A DNA stretch of 64,000 bases, taken from NCBI GenBank assembly GCA_963662175.1, contig OY759219.1, positions 46,802,675-46,866,674 on the forward strand, in the 5' to 3' direction. This document shows, piece after piece, positions 43,036 to 54,289 of the stretch. The notes beneath the pieces are model-generated. The model ran no database searches. It saw only the letters and a program-made list of their open reading frames with translations, and was not told the origin of the DNA. Numbering within the stretch: the first letter of the stretch is position 1; each line of letters opens with the position of its first letter. Origin of the DNA: Aradus depressus. Taxonomy: Eukaryota > Arthropoda > Insecta > Hemiptera > Aradidae. A program made the position numbers and the translations under genes.

Positions 43036-43761
43036 TTATGCTGAGGCATATCGGCCAGCTACCACGATGATCATTTTGGAAAATTTTTCATAGGCACCTT
43101 GGTTTAAGGACAAAGCAATTAAAGAAGAACAATTGAAAAAAAAATAAATAAAAAAATAAAAATTGAAAAAGCTGTAAGCAATAATTTTGTAAAGAAGCAA
43201 GATACGGACGCGCAATGCCCCCGAAGAGGAATGGGGCCACCACACAACACAGTCATGAAGGCGAGCAGGAAGCCGACTCGGCCGCTGAAAAGCCGGACGC
43301 CAGAAGACCACACAGCAGAGGAGCGGAGGCACCATAGCTAGGTATGTTCGAGGAGCTGCAACTGTACTCTCTAGGTTCTCCATAAGGAGATATCTTTCTG
43401 CACTGTAATGTGGACACTGCATCACTATATGCTCCAGATCCTCGAAGCCCCCGCAGTGGCGGCAGCTAGAACTCTCACTCAGACCAATCCTATTCAGGTA
43501 GGCATTGCACAGTCCATAGTTGCTTCTTAAACGGCATATGGTCTTACACTCAAATTTCGATGTTGCTTTGTCCCTAAACCACGGTCTGGTTCCTACATGG
43601 GGTTGAATCGACTTAAAGAAATTGCCTTTGCAAGAGGCCTGGTACCTGTCCTGCCACATTGTCAGAACGGAGGTCAGGATACCCTCCTTCAGATCGCTAG
43701 CCGGGATGTTGCCTACTATAGGCTCCCCCCTCTCCACCTCCAGTTTTGCCAATCCGTCCAC
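43036..43761 (-). pseudogene. LINE ORF2: RNase H remnant and C-terminal Cys/His domain
   Basis: Starts MDGLAKLEVERGEP, the last helix of an I-type RNase H (intact ...NERVDGLAK). Then come CRLRSNYGLCNAYLNRIGLS, SSSCRHCGGFEDLEHIVMQC and PHYSAERYLLMENLE, the CxxC...HxxxxC tail shared with the fragments at 31.7 and 36.5 kb. The frame then runs on through hydrophobic sequence with no counterpart in the family, probably 3' UTR read through after loss of the stop. The last metal-binding Asp region of RNase H may be present, but the rest of the domain is deleted, so no activity is expected. Confidence 0.82.
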
Positions 43762-44636
43762 CCTCTCGTTCCCTTTAATTCCCGCTTGTTCACAACTGCC
43801 CTAATTACGTTTCTATAAAATAGTAATGCAATACTAGGATCTGCCCCCCAATTTATGTTTGTTATTAGTCTAAGGATATTAATATATTTTTCTACTTTCT
43901 GGATTATGGAGGAGATATGGCTGTTCCAGTTTAACTTCCGGTCTAGAACCAAGCCTAAGAATTTAACCTTGGCCATGCAAGGGAAGACCAATCCCCCCAA
44001 AGCTAAATTCTCCCCGAGTGGGAACCTATGTTGTCGCGAGAAAGGACAAACGGCAGACTCTGACTGAGAGATGCTGAGACCATTGTCGACCAGCCACGGG
44101 AGCAGCGATGTTACGGCCTGGTCCAAGCCTGTCTTGCAAGAATCCACGGTCTTGTGTTGGGTATACAGGCAGATATCATCAGCGTACTGCAATATACTTA
44201 TGTTGCGAGGAATACATTGACACAAATCCAAGGAGTAGATAACGAATAGAAGGGGAGAGAGAATTCCCCCCTGCGCCAAACCCAAATTTGTAACCCTGGA
44301 ACTATGCAGTGAGCTGTTTATCCATAGATGAAGGCGTCTATTCGAGAGTAAGTTAATGATCCTGTGAGTAAAACTGGCTGGCAAGTCCAAACTTAGCATC
44401 TTGTTCGCTAGAACAGGAAGTTGAACAGAGTCATAGGCCCCTGTGAGATCCAGGAACAGTGCCAATGTCTGATGACGATTAGTAAACCCAGTGTGGATAT
44501 CTAAGGTGAGGGAGGCTAAACTGTCATAAGTGGACCTGCCCTTCCGAAACCCGAACTGGTAAGATGGGATCTTGTCCTGCGACTCCAGCCACCACTCAAG
44601 CCTGTTCTTCACCATTCTTTCGAAGGTCTTCAACAT
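43716..44636 (-). pseudogene. LINE ORF2: reverse transcriptase palm and thumb
   Basis: About 306 codons open: MLKTFERMVKNRLEWWLESQ, YQFGFRKGRSTYDSLASL (RT2), LALFLDLTGAYDSVQL (first catalytic Asp), LAQGGILSPLLFVIYSLDLC (RT4), SILQYADDICLYT (catalytic YADD), KVKFLGLVLDRKLNWNSHI (RT7) and a thumb ending NVIRAVVNK. It then jumps to RELKGTRGWTDWQNW, out of frame with the RNase H end, which marks a deletion of most of RNase H. The enzyme would copy LINE RNA at a nicked target. The catalytic residues are intact, but the chain is cut off from the upstream ORF2 part by a stop at about 44670. Confidence 0.92.
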
Positions 44637-44669
44637 GCAAGATAACAGGGCTATCGGTCTGTATGAATC

Positions 44670-45518
44670 TCAATCACTGTGCGATCTACCCGGTTTTAGC
44701 AATGGGATAACCAAATAATCCTTCCAATCTTCCGGGAAGACTCCAGAAAGCCAGATCTCATTAAATGCCTTCAACAGGTGGAGTTTGGTTGTGACCGGCA
44801 AATTCCTGATCATGTCATAATGGATCCCGTCCATCCCTGGAGCCGTATTCTTACTGTTGGATTTGATCGCCATGTTCAGTTCGGCCAGCTCGAACCTGTC
44901 TGTTAGGAAGTGTCTCTCTGATATCCTGTCCATTGCTCTCAGCCACGCCGGAACGAAGGGAGGGGCTAAACGTTCCATGAAGTCCACACACCACTCTCCC
45001 GTCTCTAAAGGGGGCTTATTACTTTTCTTCCTGTTTGATAGTTTTTTTATTTTGTCCCAAATTTCTTTTACAGGCGTACATCTGTTCAAACTACCACAAA
45101 ATTCGCGCCAACTATTAATTTTACTTTCTTTTACCGCCTTCTTAAATTCCGCATCCGCTCGTTTATATTTCATGAGATTCTCCAAATCCGAATTCTTTTT
45201 ATAATTATTGAAGTTGGCTTTTCTTTTGTTTAACAAATCGCTGAGGTTTTCATTCCACCAGGGACGATTAAATTTGGAATTTATATATTTTCTAAATTTC
45301 GGGATTGCTTCTGCAGCTGCTTCATTTATAACGTTAATGCAATGGTCATACCCTTCATTTAGACTACTGTCTGAACTCCTGAATTTATCATTCATGGAAT
45401 AACTAAATTTTTCCCAATCAGCTTTTCTAATGTTCCACCTTCGAAAGGGTGTGACGAGGAGTTTGTTAATAGAAATATCTTTTAAAGACATTACAATGGG
45501 CAAATGGTTAGAGCACAT
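44670..45518 (-). pseudogene. LINE ORF2: endonuclease end and RT N-terminal part
   Basis: Starts MCSNHLPIVMSLK, the SDH-type end of the APE endonuclease (here SNH). A linker follows (RRWNIRKADWEKF, FNRPWWNENLSDLLNKRKA), then KKAVKESKINSWREFC, SKNTAPGMDGIHYDMI (RT1) and FPEDWKDYLVIPLLKPG. It is interrupted by a stop after GRSHSD. In an intact element it would be one chain with the frames on both sides. Confidence 0.88.
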
Positions 45519-45777
45519 TCCTTACCTTGTAAAAATTGGTGATCTGGGTGTAGGGGATGCTACTCCTAATGAGGAGCGCTACCCCGGACCTGGCGTCTGC
45601 CCTGTCCTCTCTCAGCACATTGTACCCCGGGAACCCGACATACACTCCTGGCCTGAACCACGTCTCAGACACAAGGGCCACGTCGATACCGTGCTTGTGC
45701 AACATCCACTCCAAACTGGCTTTGTTGGCTACAGCAGAACGAGCGTTCCATTGAAGGATCTTACGAGTTCTGTCCAT
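45508..45777 (-). pseudogene. LINE ORF2: APE-type endonuclease, N-terminal part
   Basis: MDRTRKILQWNARSAVANKA, LHKHGIDVALVSETWF and GYNVLREDRADARSGVALLI show the QWN, ETW and GVALLI motifs of LINE endonucleases, including the catalytic Glu of SETW. Sequence corresponding to the middle of the endonuclease (catalytic His/Asp region) is deleted between here and the next frame. Confidence 0.9.
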
Positions 45778-46052
45778 AATAAATATTTAATTTTTTATTA
45801 AATCGCCCAACTGGACTGAGAAGAGAACAGACTAAATATGGATGTATGGAAAGAGTGGGAATTCTATTAAATAGTATGTAAATGGATTTGTATGTAAGTA
45901 CACCCAAAAAGGCGCACGTAAACACGAGAACCAGAGGGAATTCACAACTAAAACCATAAACGCAGGAAATTGAATTATTATTTACAAATAAGAAAAGAGG
46001 CTTCAGTGAATTGAGCATTCCTTGAAATGATTTTGGAAATAAACTCATTACA

Positions 46053-46552
46053 TTAATTGGATACGGACCTATCATCATTTACTTTAAATTTTTCCACATT
46101 TTCTGAACCGTCGCTTACCAAATTGTGCAGGGTCATTGCCAGCAACTCAACGATCTGGTCCTTGGACAGTGAGGAGTTGTGGATCTTACTAATTAGGTTA
46201 GACAGAGATTCCACGAACCTCTCCATGAAGGAGGCCGCCTGAGGGTTGGACTCGATCGGCTGGAGAGGTAAGGAAGGGGTCGAAAGGACAGGCCACTGCG
46301 AGCCTTTAGGTGCAGCGTAAGGGGAAAACCGTCTCACTTTAATTTTAGTTTTTTTGCTAATCATATTAACAGTATTATTTTTGTTTTTGGGGGAACTATT
46401 TGAATTACTGTCCAAGACAGGAAATTCCAGCATATTTTCTAATAGGTTAAATTTATTTTTAGTAACGGTCGAATAGAGGGTTGTGGAAATAACAGACTGT
46501 TTTTTCTTTTCGAGGTTTGCGACATAGACGGGACACTCCCGATAGGTGGCCT
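46053..46552 (-). pseudogene. LINE ORF1, distal part
   Basis: GPHKATYRECPVYVANLEKK is the second half of a zinc knuckle (HxxxxxxC...). It is followed by a long polar tail with NKFNLLENMLEFPVL, RFSPYAAPKGSQWPV and FMERFVESLSNLISKI, typical of the ORF1 C-terminus. It is out of frame with the proximal part because of a small deletion near 46552. Confidence 0.7.
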
Positions 46553-47391
46553 TATGGGGACCTTAAGGGGCACTGCGCCTTGACATGACCAAAGTTGAGA
46601 CATGAGTAACACTGAAGAAGGGGGGGCACATAGGGGGCCACCGGACACCTAGCTCCGTAGATATAAACGTATTCTGGCAGTCTTTGGCTGTCGAATGTAA
46701 GAACGCATGTACCTAGTTTAATGCGCTGAGACGGATCCTCTTTCTTGCCTCTTGTCATTCGTTTAATTTCCACTATTTTCGATGGGGATTTCACAACCTG
46801 CAAAATTTCATCATCATCCAAGGAAGTGTCCACCCCGCGAATGACACCCCTCTTATCAATTAAATGGCGCGGAATGAACGCATATGCATGTTTTTCCTTC
46901 AAAAATTCCCACGTTATAAAACTATTAGCGGCCACAGATGAACTGAAGGTTACACGCAACCTATTTTTCCCTGCCACCGCTATATTTGAGATGTCTTTCA
47001 CATATTTAAAGTTATTGGAGAACATCCACTTTCCAAAACCCATCGGGTGAATGGAACCTAGCGTTCCCTGCAAACCTTCCACATAAACACAGAAAGGACC
47101 AACATCAGTGTCCTTAAACTTACCTGATTGTAATTTAGATATTTTATTGGCAACCTGTAATTGGTCCGCTGCGCTGCTGCAAGACTCAACCACTTGCTGG
47201 CTCACGAGAACCTTGGCCGAGCCCCTGTGGATCTCCTCTGCGGCCTGTCTCTTGCCCCCCGCCTTGGCAGCTACCGGGCCCGGGCTCAAGTCCATCCCTG
47301 CTCCTCCTGCTGCCTCCTGCTCCATTAATGGACTATCGCCCACTTCACCACTACTTCCCGGGGGCTCCTCACCCCAGCTTGAAGCGTTCAT
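46552..47391 (-). pseudogene. LINE ORF1, proximal part with CCHC knuckle
   Basis: 279 codons from MNASSWGEEPPG. An acidic, low-complexity N-terminus is followed by a region resembling an RNA-binding fold (VYVEGLQGTLGSIHPMGFGK, LRVTFSSSVAANSFI) and ends with CYSCLNFGHVKAQC, a CX2CX4HX4C zinc knuckle, at residues about 262-275. ORF1 proteins coat LINE RNA. The frame stops at PLRSP just after the first knuckle; the next knuckle continues in another frame. Confidence 0.88.
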
Positions 47392-47479
47392 CCCTAACTC
47401 ACTAAATAATACTTACGAAAAAGTTGAAGATTTAAATTAATTTAATGATAAGAATAAATTATTTTAAAGGAATGAAGAG

Positions 47480-47698
47480 GTTAGTTTAGGTTTTATGACT
47501 CATGCCCGGGCTTTAACTACGAGGTCATATCGCCTACTACCAGAGCGCTCTTTCGTCACTCTGGTGGACATGAGCCCGACTCTACTGTGGGAGTCCTAAA
47601 TTTTGCCTACCCCAAATCTTTATTCACCTAGGGTAGGGGTCTTTAACGAGTACCTGACATCGTACAGGCTCGGGACCATCGCTTAACGTCCCATCCGA
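47480..47698 (-). mobile_element. SINE-1, head missing
   Basis: Close match to the consensus body on the minus strand, with a CCTAA-type tail (complement ttagtttaggttttatgac). It stops abruptly at gtcccatccgatg. Confidence 0.88.
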
Positions 47699-48089
47699 TG
47701 AAGATATAAGAACACAAACTAACGAAAGAACCAACTGAACTCAAATTTAAATTGAACTAGTAAATATTTGAAAATTATTTAGAACTAAAAAAAAAAAAAA
47801 TATGTTTTTTGTAAAATTCAAATGAATAAAACCAAAGAACTAGTTAAAGTCAGTCTGAACTTTGTGCTGACGTTGGCATAATCCGAAACCAGCACACTCT
47901 ATGTGTGTCCAATCTGAACTGTAAACAAACTAATCTATATTAATAAAGCTGAAACGGGGTTTGTATGAGCGTTTGTTCCAGCATCACGCCCAAACCGCTG
48001 GACGGATTTTTATGAAACTGCCCATGTAGCATTCTTTTGAGCCCGATTGAATAATAGGCTATGTGGCGTCCCAAAATTTTGATCGGGAG

Positions 48090-49640
48090 GGGGGGTTGTA
48101 AGGGGGGCCTAAGTATATAAATAGTGCTAACTCATTAACTAATGGGCGAATTGTCATGAAATTTTACAGGTAGTCTTTTTAGAAGCCAAGCAAGAAGAAA
48201 AGGTGTGTGGCGTCCCAAAGTTTTGATCGGGAGGGGGGGTTGTAAGGGGGGCCTAAGTATAAATATAGAGCTAACTCATTAACTAATGGGCGAATTGTCA
48301 TGAAATTTCACACGTAGTCTTTTTAAAAGCCAAGTAGGAAAAAAAGGTGTGTGGCGTCCCAAAGTTTTGAACGGGAGGGGGGGTTGTGGGGGGGCCTAAG
48401 TATAAATATAGAGCTAACTCATTAACTAATGGGCGAATCGTCATGAAATTTCACGTAGTATTTTTAAAAGCCAAATACGAAAAAAAGGTGTGTGGCGTCC
48501 CAAAGTTTTGAACGGGAGGGGGGGTTGTGGGGGGCCTAAGTATAAATATAGAGCTAACTCTTTAACAGTTGGTCGCATTGTCACGAAGTTTCACATGGAG
48601 TATTCCTGAAGGCCAAATAGAAAAATAAGGTGTGTGGCGTCCCAAAGTTTTGAACGGGAGGGGGGGTTGTGGGGGGCCTAAGTATAAATATAGAGCTAAC
48701 TCTTTAACAGTTGGTCGCATTGTCACGAAGTTTCACATGTAGTATTCCTGAAGACCAAATAAAAAAATAGGCGCTGTGACGGCTCAAAATTTTTTACGGG
48801 AGGGGGGGTAGTGGGGGGGCCTAAGTATAAATATAGAGCTAACTCATTAACTAATGGGCGAATCGTCATGAAATTTCACATGTAGTATTTTCAAAAGCCA
48901 AATAGGAAAAAAAGGTGTGTGGCGTTCCAAAATTTTGAACGGGAGGGGGGGTTGTCGGGGGGCCTAAGTATAAATATAGAGCTAACTCTTTAACGGTTGG
49001 TCGGATTGTCACGAAATTTCACATGGAGTATTCCTGAAGACCAAATAGAAAAATAGGCGGTGTGACGGCTCAAAATTTTTTACGGGAGGGGGGGTGTGGT
49101 TGGGGGGCCTAAGTATAAATATATTTTTTTTTTTTTTTTTTTTAGGTCCGTTTAAAATTTAGGTCCGTCGTTGCAAAAGCATACTAGCTGTGATGCCCAG
49201 GGTTCCTAATATCGTACTAGCTGTGGGGTCCGTTGTTGCAAGGCATTTACTAGCTGTAGTGCCCAGCGTTCCTAACTTCGTACTAGCTGTGGGGTCCGTT
49301 GTTGCAAGGCATTTACTATAGAGTATAAATATAGAGCTAACTCATTAACTAATGGGCGAATCGTCATGAAATTTCACATGTAGTATTTTTAAAAGCCAAA
49401 TAGGAAAAAAAGGTGTGTGGCGTCCCAAAGTTTTGAACGGGAGGGGGGGTTGTGGGGGGCCTAAGTATAAATATAGAGCTAACTCATTAACTAATGGGCG
49501 AATCGTCATGAAATTTCACATGTAATATTCCTAAAGGTCAAATAGAAATATTAGGTGTGTGACGGCCCAAAATTTTGAACAGGAAGGAGGGTTGTGGGGG
49601 GGGCTAAATATACATATAGAGTTAGCTCATTAACGGTTGG
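48090..49640 (+). repeat. about 143-bp tandem array of Helitron copy 1
   Basis: About ten units with gtgtggcgtcccaaagtttt, a G-rich block gaacgggagggggggttgtg, cctaagtataaatatagagc, and taactcattaactaatgggc. Units fall into subtypes (gtgtggcg versus gtgacggc; aactaatgg versus aacggttgg). A 20-base T run and a displaced piece of the other array interrupt it at 49120-49320. Confidence 0.92.
49162..49318 (+). repeat. 157-bp patch of the 66-bp array inside the 143-bp array
   Basis: Identical, as far as I can read, to about 50121-50277 of the same element. It lies behind a T run in the middle of a 143-bp unit. Helitron copy 2 lacks it. Confidence 0.9.
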
Positions 49641-49679
49641 TCGTATTGTCATGAATCGGATTGTCATGAATTTCACATG

Positions 49680-50815
49680 TAGTAGTAGTAACTATGTATT
49701 CGCTGTGGGGTTCACTGTTGCAAGACATTTACTAGCTGTGATGTCCAGCGTTCCTAATATCGTACTAGCTGTGGGGTTCGCTGTTGCAAGGTACTTACTA
49801 GCTGTAGTGCTCAGCCCCAGCGTTCCTAACTATGTACTGGCTGTGGGGTTCGCTGTTGCAAGGCACCTATAAGACATTTACTAGCTGTAATGCCCAGCGT
49901 TTCTAATTACGTACTAGCTGTGGGGTCTGCTGTTGCAAGGCGCTAGCAGTGTGGCCCAGCGTATTTCACTCGTAGGTACTAGCTGTGGGGTCCGCCGTTG
50001 CAAAACTCATACTAGCTGTGATGCCCTGTGGTTCTAACTACATACTATCTGTGGGGTTCGCAGTTGCAAGGCACCTACTACCTGTAGGGCCCAGCGTTCC
50101 TAAAAACGTACTAGCTGTGGGGTCCGTCGTTGCAAAAGCATACTAGCTGTGATGCCCAGGGTTCCTAATATCGTACTAGCTGTGGGGTCCGTTGTTGCAA
50201 GGCATTTACTAGCTGTAGTGCCCAGCGTTCCTAACTTCGTACTAGCTGTGGGGTCCGTTGTTGCAAGGCATTTACTAGCTGTAGTGCCCAGCGTTCCTAA
50301 CTATGTACTAGCTGTGAAGTTCGCTGTTGCAAAGCACTTACTAACTGTAATGCCCAGCGTATTTAACTACATACTAGCTGTGGGGTCCGCTGTTGCAAGG
50401 CACTTAATAGCTGTGATGCCCAGCGTTCCTAACTTCGTACTAGCTGTGGGGTCCGCTGTTGCGAGGCACATACTAGCTGTGGTGACCAGCGTTCCTAACT
50501 ACGTACTAGCTGTGGTGCTCAGCGTTGCAAGCCACATACTAGCTGTGGTCACAAACGTTCTTAAGTACGCACTGACTAGGACGTCCAGCGATGCTAAGTA
50601 TTCACTAGGTGTGGCTTCCGCCGTTGAAAGGCACATACTAGCTGTGGTGCTCAGCGTTGCAAGCCACATACTAGCTGTGGTCACAAACGTTCTTAAGTAC
50701 GCACTGACTAGGACGTCCAGCGATGCTAAGTATTCACTTGGTGTGGCTTCCGCCGTTGAAAGGCGCATACTAGCTGTGGTGCCCAGGGGTCCTAAAAACT
50801 TCCTAGCGTTACAAC
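49680..50815 (+). repeat. 66-bp tandem array of Helitron copy 1
   Basis: Units hold gttcctaactacgtactagc, tgtggggtccgctgttgcaa and ggcacttactagctgtagtg. 66 is a multiple of three, so one frame stays open over 232 codons (VPNYVLAVGSVVARHLLAVV repeated). I consider it noncoding; nothing but the repeat supports a protein. Confidence 0.92.
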
Positions 50816-50958
50816 AGCTGAAGGACTATAAGCCTTATTCCGTATGAATAATTGAAAATTATAACATCATGAATGTACTGTCGAGGAACTGAATAGCGTT
50901 ATAGAAGATATTGGGAGAAAAATCAAAGTTCCCCGGGCAACGCCGGGTATAACTGCTA

Positions 50959-53090
50959 TAGATTTAATATTTGTTAAAACTGATAGAGAACGACCGGATT
51001 ATCTGAATCCTACACAAAAATCAAAATAAAAATGTTTTTCAAAAAATTCACGCTATTTAACGGTTTATAGGCTTAATAATTGTTAAAACTGATACGACAG
51101 AATCAGATATATCCGAAAAGTCCCATCCGACGGACGACGTGCTCAAGGCTATTTTCAACCTAAGTGAAATTTCACCTAACCAGGTTTATTTACATAACAT
51201 ACGTCTCATTATCGAGTACCTCACATTCGAAAAAGCCCTGGATCATCGCTTAAAGTCCCATCCGAAGGACGACGTGCTCAAAGTGTTTTTTAACTTCCCG
51301 ATTGAAACATCTGACCTAAGTGCCTCAGCTAGATTTCTAAGTGGCGATCCTGAGCTCGGTAGACTCCATTCTTGAAATTTCTCGCTTTTTAACGGTTTAT
51401 AGATTTAATATTTGTTAAAACTGATAGAGAACGACCGGATCATCTGAATCCTACACAAAAATCAAAATAAAAATGTTTTTCAAAAAATTTGCGTTATTTA
51501 ACGGTTTATAGGCTTAATAATTGTTAAAACTGATACGAGAGATTCAAATTTATCCGGAAAGTCCCATCCGAAGGACGACGTGCTCAAGGCTATTTTCAAC
51601 CTAAGTGATATTTCACCTACCCAGGTTTATTTACATAACATACGTCTCATTATCGAGTACCTCACATTCGAAAAAGCCCTGGATCATCGCTTAAAGTCCC
51701 ATCCGAAGGACGACGTGCTCAAAGTGTTTTTTAACTTCCCGATTTAAACATCTGACCTAAGTGCCTCAACTAGATTTCTAAGTGGCGATCCTGAGCTCGG
51801 TAGACTCCATTCTTGAAATTTCTCGCTTTTTAACGGTTTATAGATTTAATATTTGTTAAAACTGATAGAGAACGACCGGATTATCTGAATCCTACACAAA
51901 AATCAAAATAAAAATGTTTTTCAAAAAATTTGCGCTATTTAACGGTTTATAGGCTTAATAATTGTTAAAACTGATACGACAGATTCAGATTTATCCGGAA
52001 AGTGCCATCCGAAGGACGACGTGCTCAAGGCTATTTTCAACCAAGTGAAATTTCACCTACCCAGGTTTATTTACATAACATACGTCTCATTATCGAGTAC
52101 CTCACATTCGAAAAAGTCCTGGAACATCGCTTAAAGTCCCATCCGAAGGACGACGTGCTCATAGTTATTTTTCACTTCCCGATTAAAACATCTGACCTAA
52201 GTGCCTCAGCTAGATTTCTAAGTGGCGATCCTGAGCTCGGTAGACTCCATTCTTCAAATTTCTTGCTTTTTAACGGTTTATAGATTAAATATTTGTTAAA
52301 ACTGATAGAGAACGACCGAATTATCTGAATCCTACACAAAAATCAAAATAAAAATGTTTTTCAAAAAATTTGCGCTATTTAACGGTTTATAGATTTAATA
52401 TTTGTTAAAACTGATAGAGAACGACCGAATTATCTGAATCCTACACAAAAATCAAAATAAAAATGTTTTTCAAAAAATTTGCGCTATTTAACGGTTTATA
52501 GATTTAATATTTGTTAAAACTGATAGAGAACGACCGGATTATCTGAATCCTACACAAAAATCAAAATAAAAATGTTTTTCAAAAAATTCACGCTATTTAA
52601 CGGTTTATAGGCTTAATAACTGTTAAAACTGATACGACAGAATCAGATATATCCGAACAGTCCCATCCGACGGACGACGTGCTCAAGGCTATTTTCAACC
52701 TAAGTGAAATTTCACCTAACCAGGTTTATTTACATAACATACGTCTCATTATCGAGTACCTCACATTCGAAAAAGCCCTGGATCATCGCTTAAAGTCCCA
52801 TCCGAAGGACGACGTGCTCAAGGCTATTTTCAACCTAAGTGAAATTTCACCTAACCAGGTCTATTTACATAACATACGTCTCATTATCGAGTACCTCACA
52901 TTCGAAAAAGCCCTGGATCATCGCTTAATGTCCCATCCGAAGGACGAAGTGCTCAAAGTTATTTTTAACTTCCCGATTAAAACATCTGACCTAAGTGCCT
53001 CAGCTAGATTTCTAAGTGGCGATCCTGAGCTCGGTAGACTCCATTCTCCAAATTTCTTGCTTTTTAACGGTTTATAGATTTAATATTTGT
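50959..53090. repeat. satellite of about 440 bp, partly SINE-1-derived
   Basis: Two building blocks. A 109-bp unit (gatttaatatttgttaaaac, gagaacgaccggattatctg) can repeat alone (52277, 52386, 52495). A longer part contains cgagtacctcacattcgaaa, ggatcatcgcttaaagtccc and atccgaaggacgacgtgctc. The longer part aligns with minus-strand SINE-1 (cgagtacctgacatcg, gaccatcgcttaacgtccc, atccgaaggacggcgtgct). The compound unit recurs about every 440 bp at 50959, 51399, 51838 and 52277. Open frames inside are repeat-driven. Confidence 0.88.
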
Positions 53091-53479
53091 TAACTGACAG
53101 AGCCATAGAGTGTGCTGGTTTCGGATTATGCCAACGTCAGCACAACGTTCAGACTGACTTTAAATATGGTGACACCGATCCACTATGGAAGAAAAATGCC
53201 AAAAAAAAATAAGATGTATGTATAGATATGAACACAAATTAAAACTTGTGTACATTGTGATATAATCTATATTAATAAAGCTGAAACGGGGTTTGTTTGT
53301 TTGTTTGTATGTTTGTTTGTATGTATGTATGTATGTATGTATGTATGTTTGTTCCAGCATCACGCCCAAACCGCTGGACGGATTTTTATGAAACTTCCCA
53401 TGTAGCATTCTTTTGAGCCCGATTGAATAATAGGCTATGTGGCGTCCCAAAATTTTGATCGGGAGGGGGGGTTGTAAGG

Positions 53480-54230
53480 GGGGCCTAAGTATATAAATAG
53501 TGCTAACTCATTAACTAATGGTCAAATTGTCAAGAAATTTCACACGTAGTCTTTTTAAAAGCCAAACAGGAAAAAAAGGTGTGTGGCGTCCCAAAGTTTT
53601 GAACGGGAGGGGGGGTTGTGGGGGGGCCTAAGTATAAATATAGAGCTAACTCATGAACTAATGGGCGAATCGTCATGAAATTTCACATGTAGTATTTTTA
53701 AAAGCCAAATAGGAAAAAAAGGTGTGTGGCGTCCCAAAGTTTTGAACGGGAGGGGGGGTTGTGGGGGGGCCTAAGTATAAATATAGAGCTAACTCTTTAA
53801 CAGTTGGTCGGATTGTCACGAAGTTTCACATGTAGTATTCCTGAAGACCAAATAAAAAAAATAGGCGGTGTGACGGCTCAAAATTTTTTACGGGAGGGGG
53901 GTAGTGGGGGGGCCTAAGTATAAATATAGAGCTAACTCATTAACTAATGGGCGAATCGTCATGAAATTTCACATGTAATATTCCTAAAGGTCAAATAGAA
54001 ATATTAGGTGTGTGACGGCCCAAAATTTTGAACAGGAAGGAGGGTTGTGGGGGGGGCTAAATATACATATAGAGTTAGCTCATTAACGGTTGGTCGTATT
54101 GTCACGAAATTTCGCATATATTATTCCTGAAGGCCAAATAGAAAAATAAGGTGTGTGGCGTCCCGAAGTTTTGAACGGGTGGCGGGGTTGAGGGGGGGGG
54201 GACTAAGTATAAATATAGAGCTAGCTCATT
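53480..54230 (+). repeat. about 143-bp tandem array of Helitron copy 2
   Basis: Five units of the same array as 48090-49640, without the displaced patch. Confidence 0.9.
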
Positions 54231-54289
54231 AACGGTTGATCGTATTGTCATGAATCGGATTGTCATGAATTTCACATGTAGTAGTAGTA

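Larger units (their letters stand above)
43009..47440 (-). mobile_element. I-type LINE, near full span with internal deletions
   Basis: ORF1 with a zinc knuckle (46053-47391), ORF2 endonuclease (45508-45777), an RT-bearing part (43716-45518), the end of RNase H plus a Cys/His tail (43200-43761), and a 3' end with a stem-loop and a poly(A) tail (plus-strand T run 43009-43022). Remnants of an RNase H domain point to the I superfamily. Deletions remove parts of the endonuclease and nearly all of RNase H. I did not find a convincing target duplication. Confidence 0.9.
47934..50958 (+). mobile_element. non-autonomous Helitron, copy 1
   Basis: 5' end TCTATATTAATAAAGCTGAA after a host A. 3' end ccccgggcaacgccgggtat (hairpin CCCGG/CCGGG), then aactgCTA, the final G of CTAG apparently lost, followed by host T. 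It carries two tandem arrays (next entries) and no Rep/helicase gene. Confidence 0.88.
47848..53159. mobile_element. TTAA-flanked inverted-repeat element with satellite core
   Basis: 56-bp inverted ends at 47848-47903 and 53104-53159 (AGTCAGTCTGAAC, then gctgacgttggcataatccg, aaaccagcacactctatg) differ at one base that I see. TTAA lies just outside both (47844-47847; 53160-53163), as in piggyBac-type duplication, although the terminal bases are not the usual CCC. The core is the SINE-like satellite 50959-53090. A Helitron (47934-50958) was inserted 30 bp inside the left end. Without it the element is about 2.3 kb. No transposase. Confidence 0.75.

Noticed and set aside
50149..50847. 232-codon and 305-codon frames (second at 54752-55669) as candidate proteins
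   Set aside because: They are created by a 66-bp repeat in a Helitron array. No start context, domain or other coding support.
51139..53077. Repeated LKAIFNLSEISPNQVYLHN-type frames as a protein repeat family
   Set aside because: The sequence is a satellite that matches noncoding SINE-1 DNA; the frames follow from repetition.
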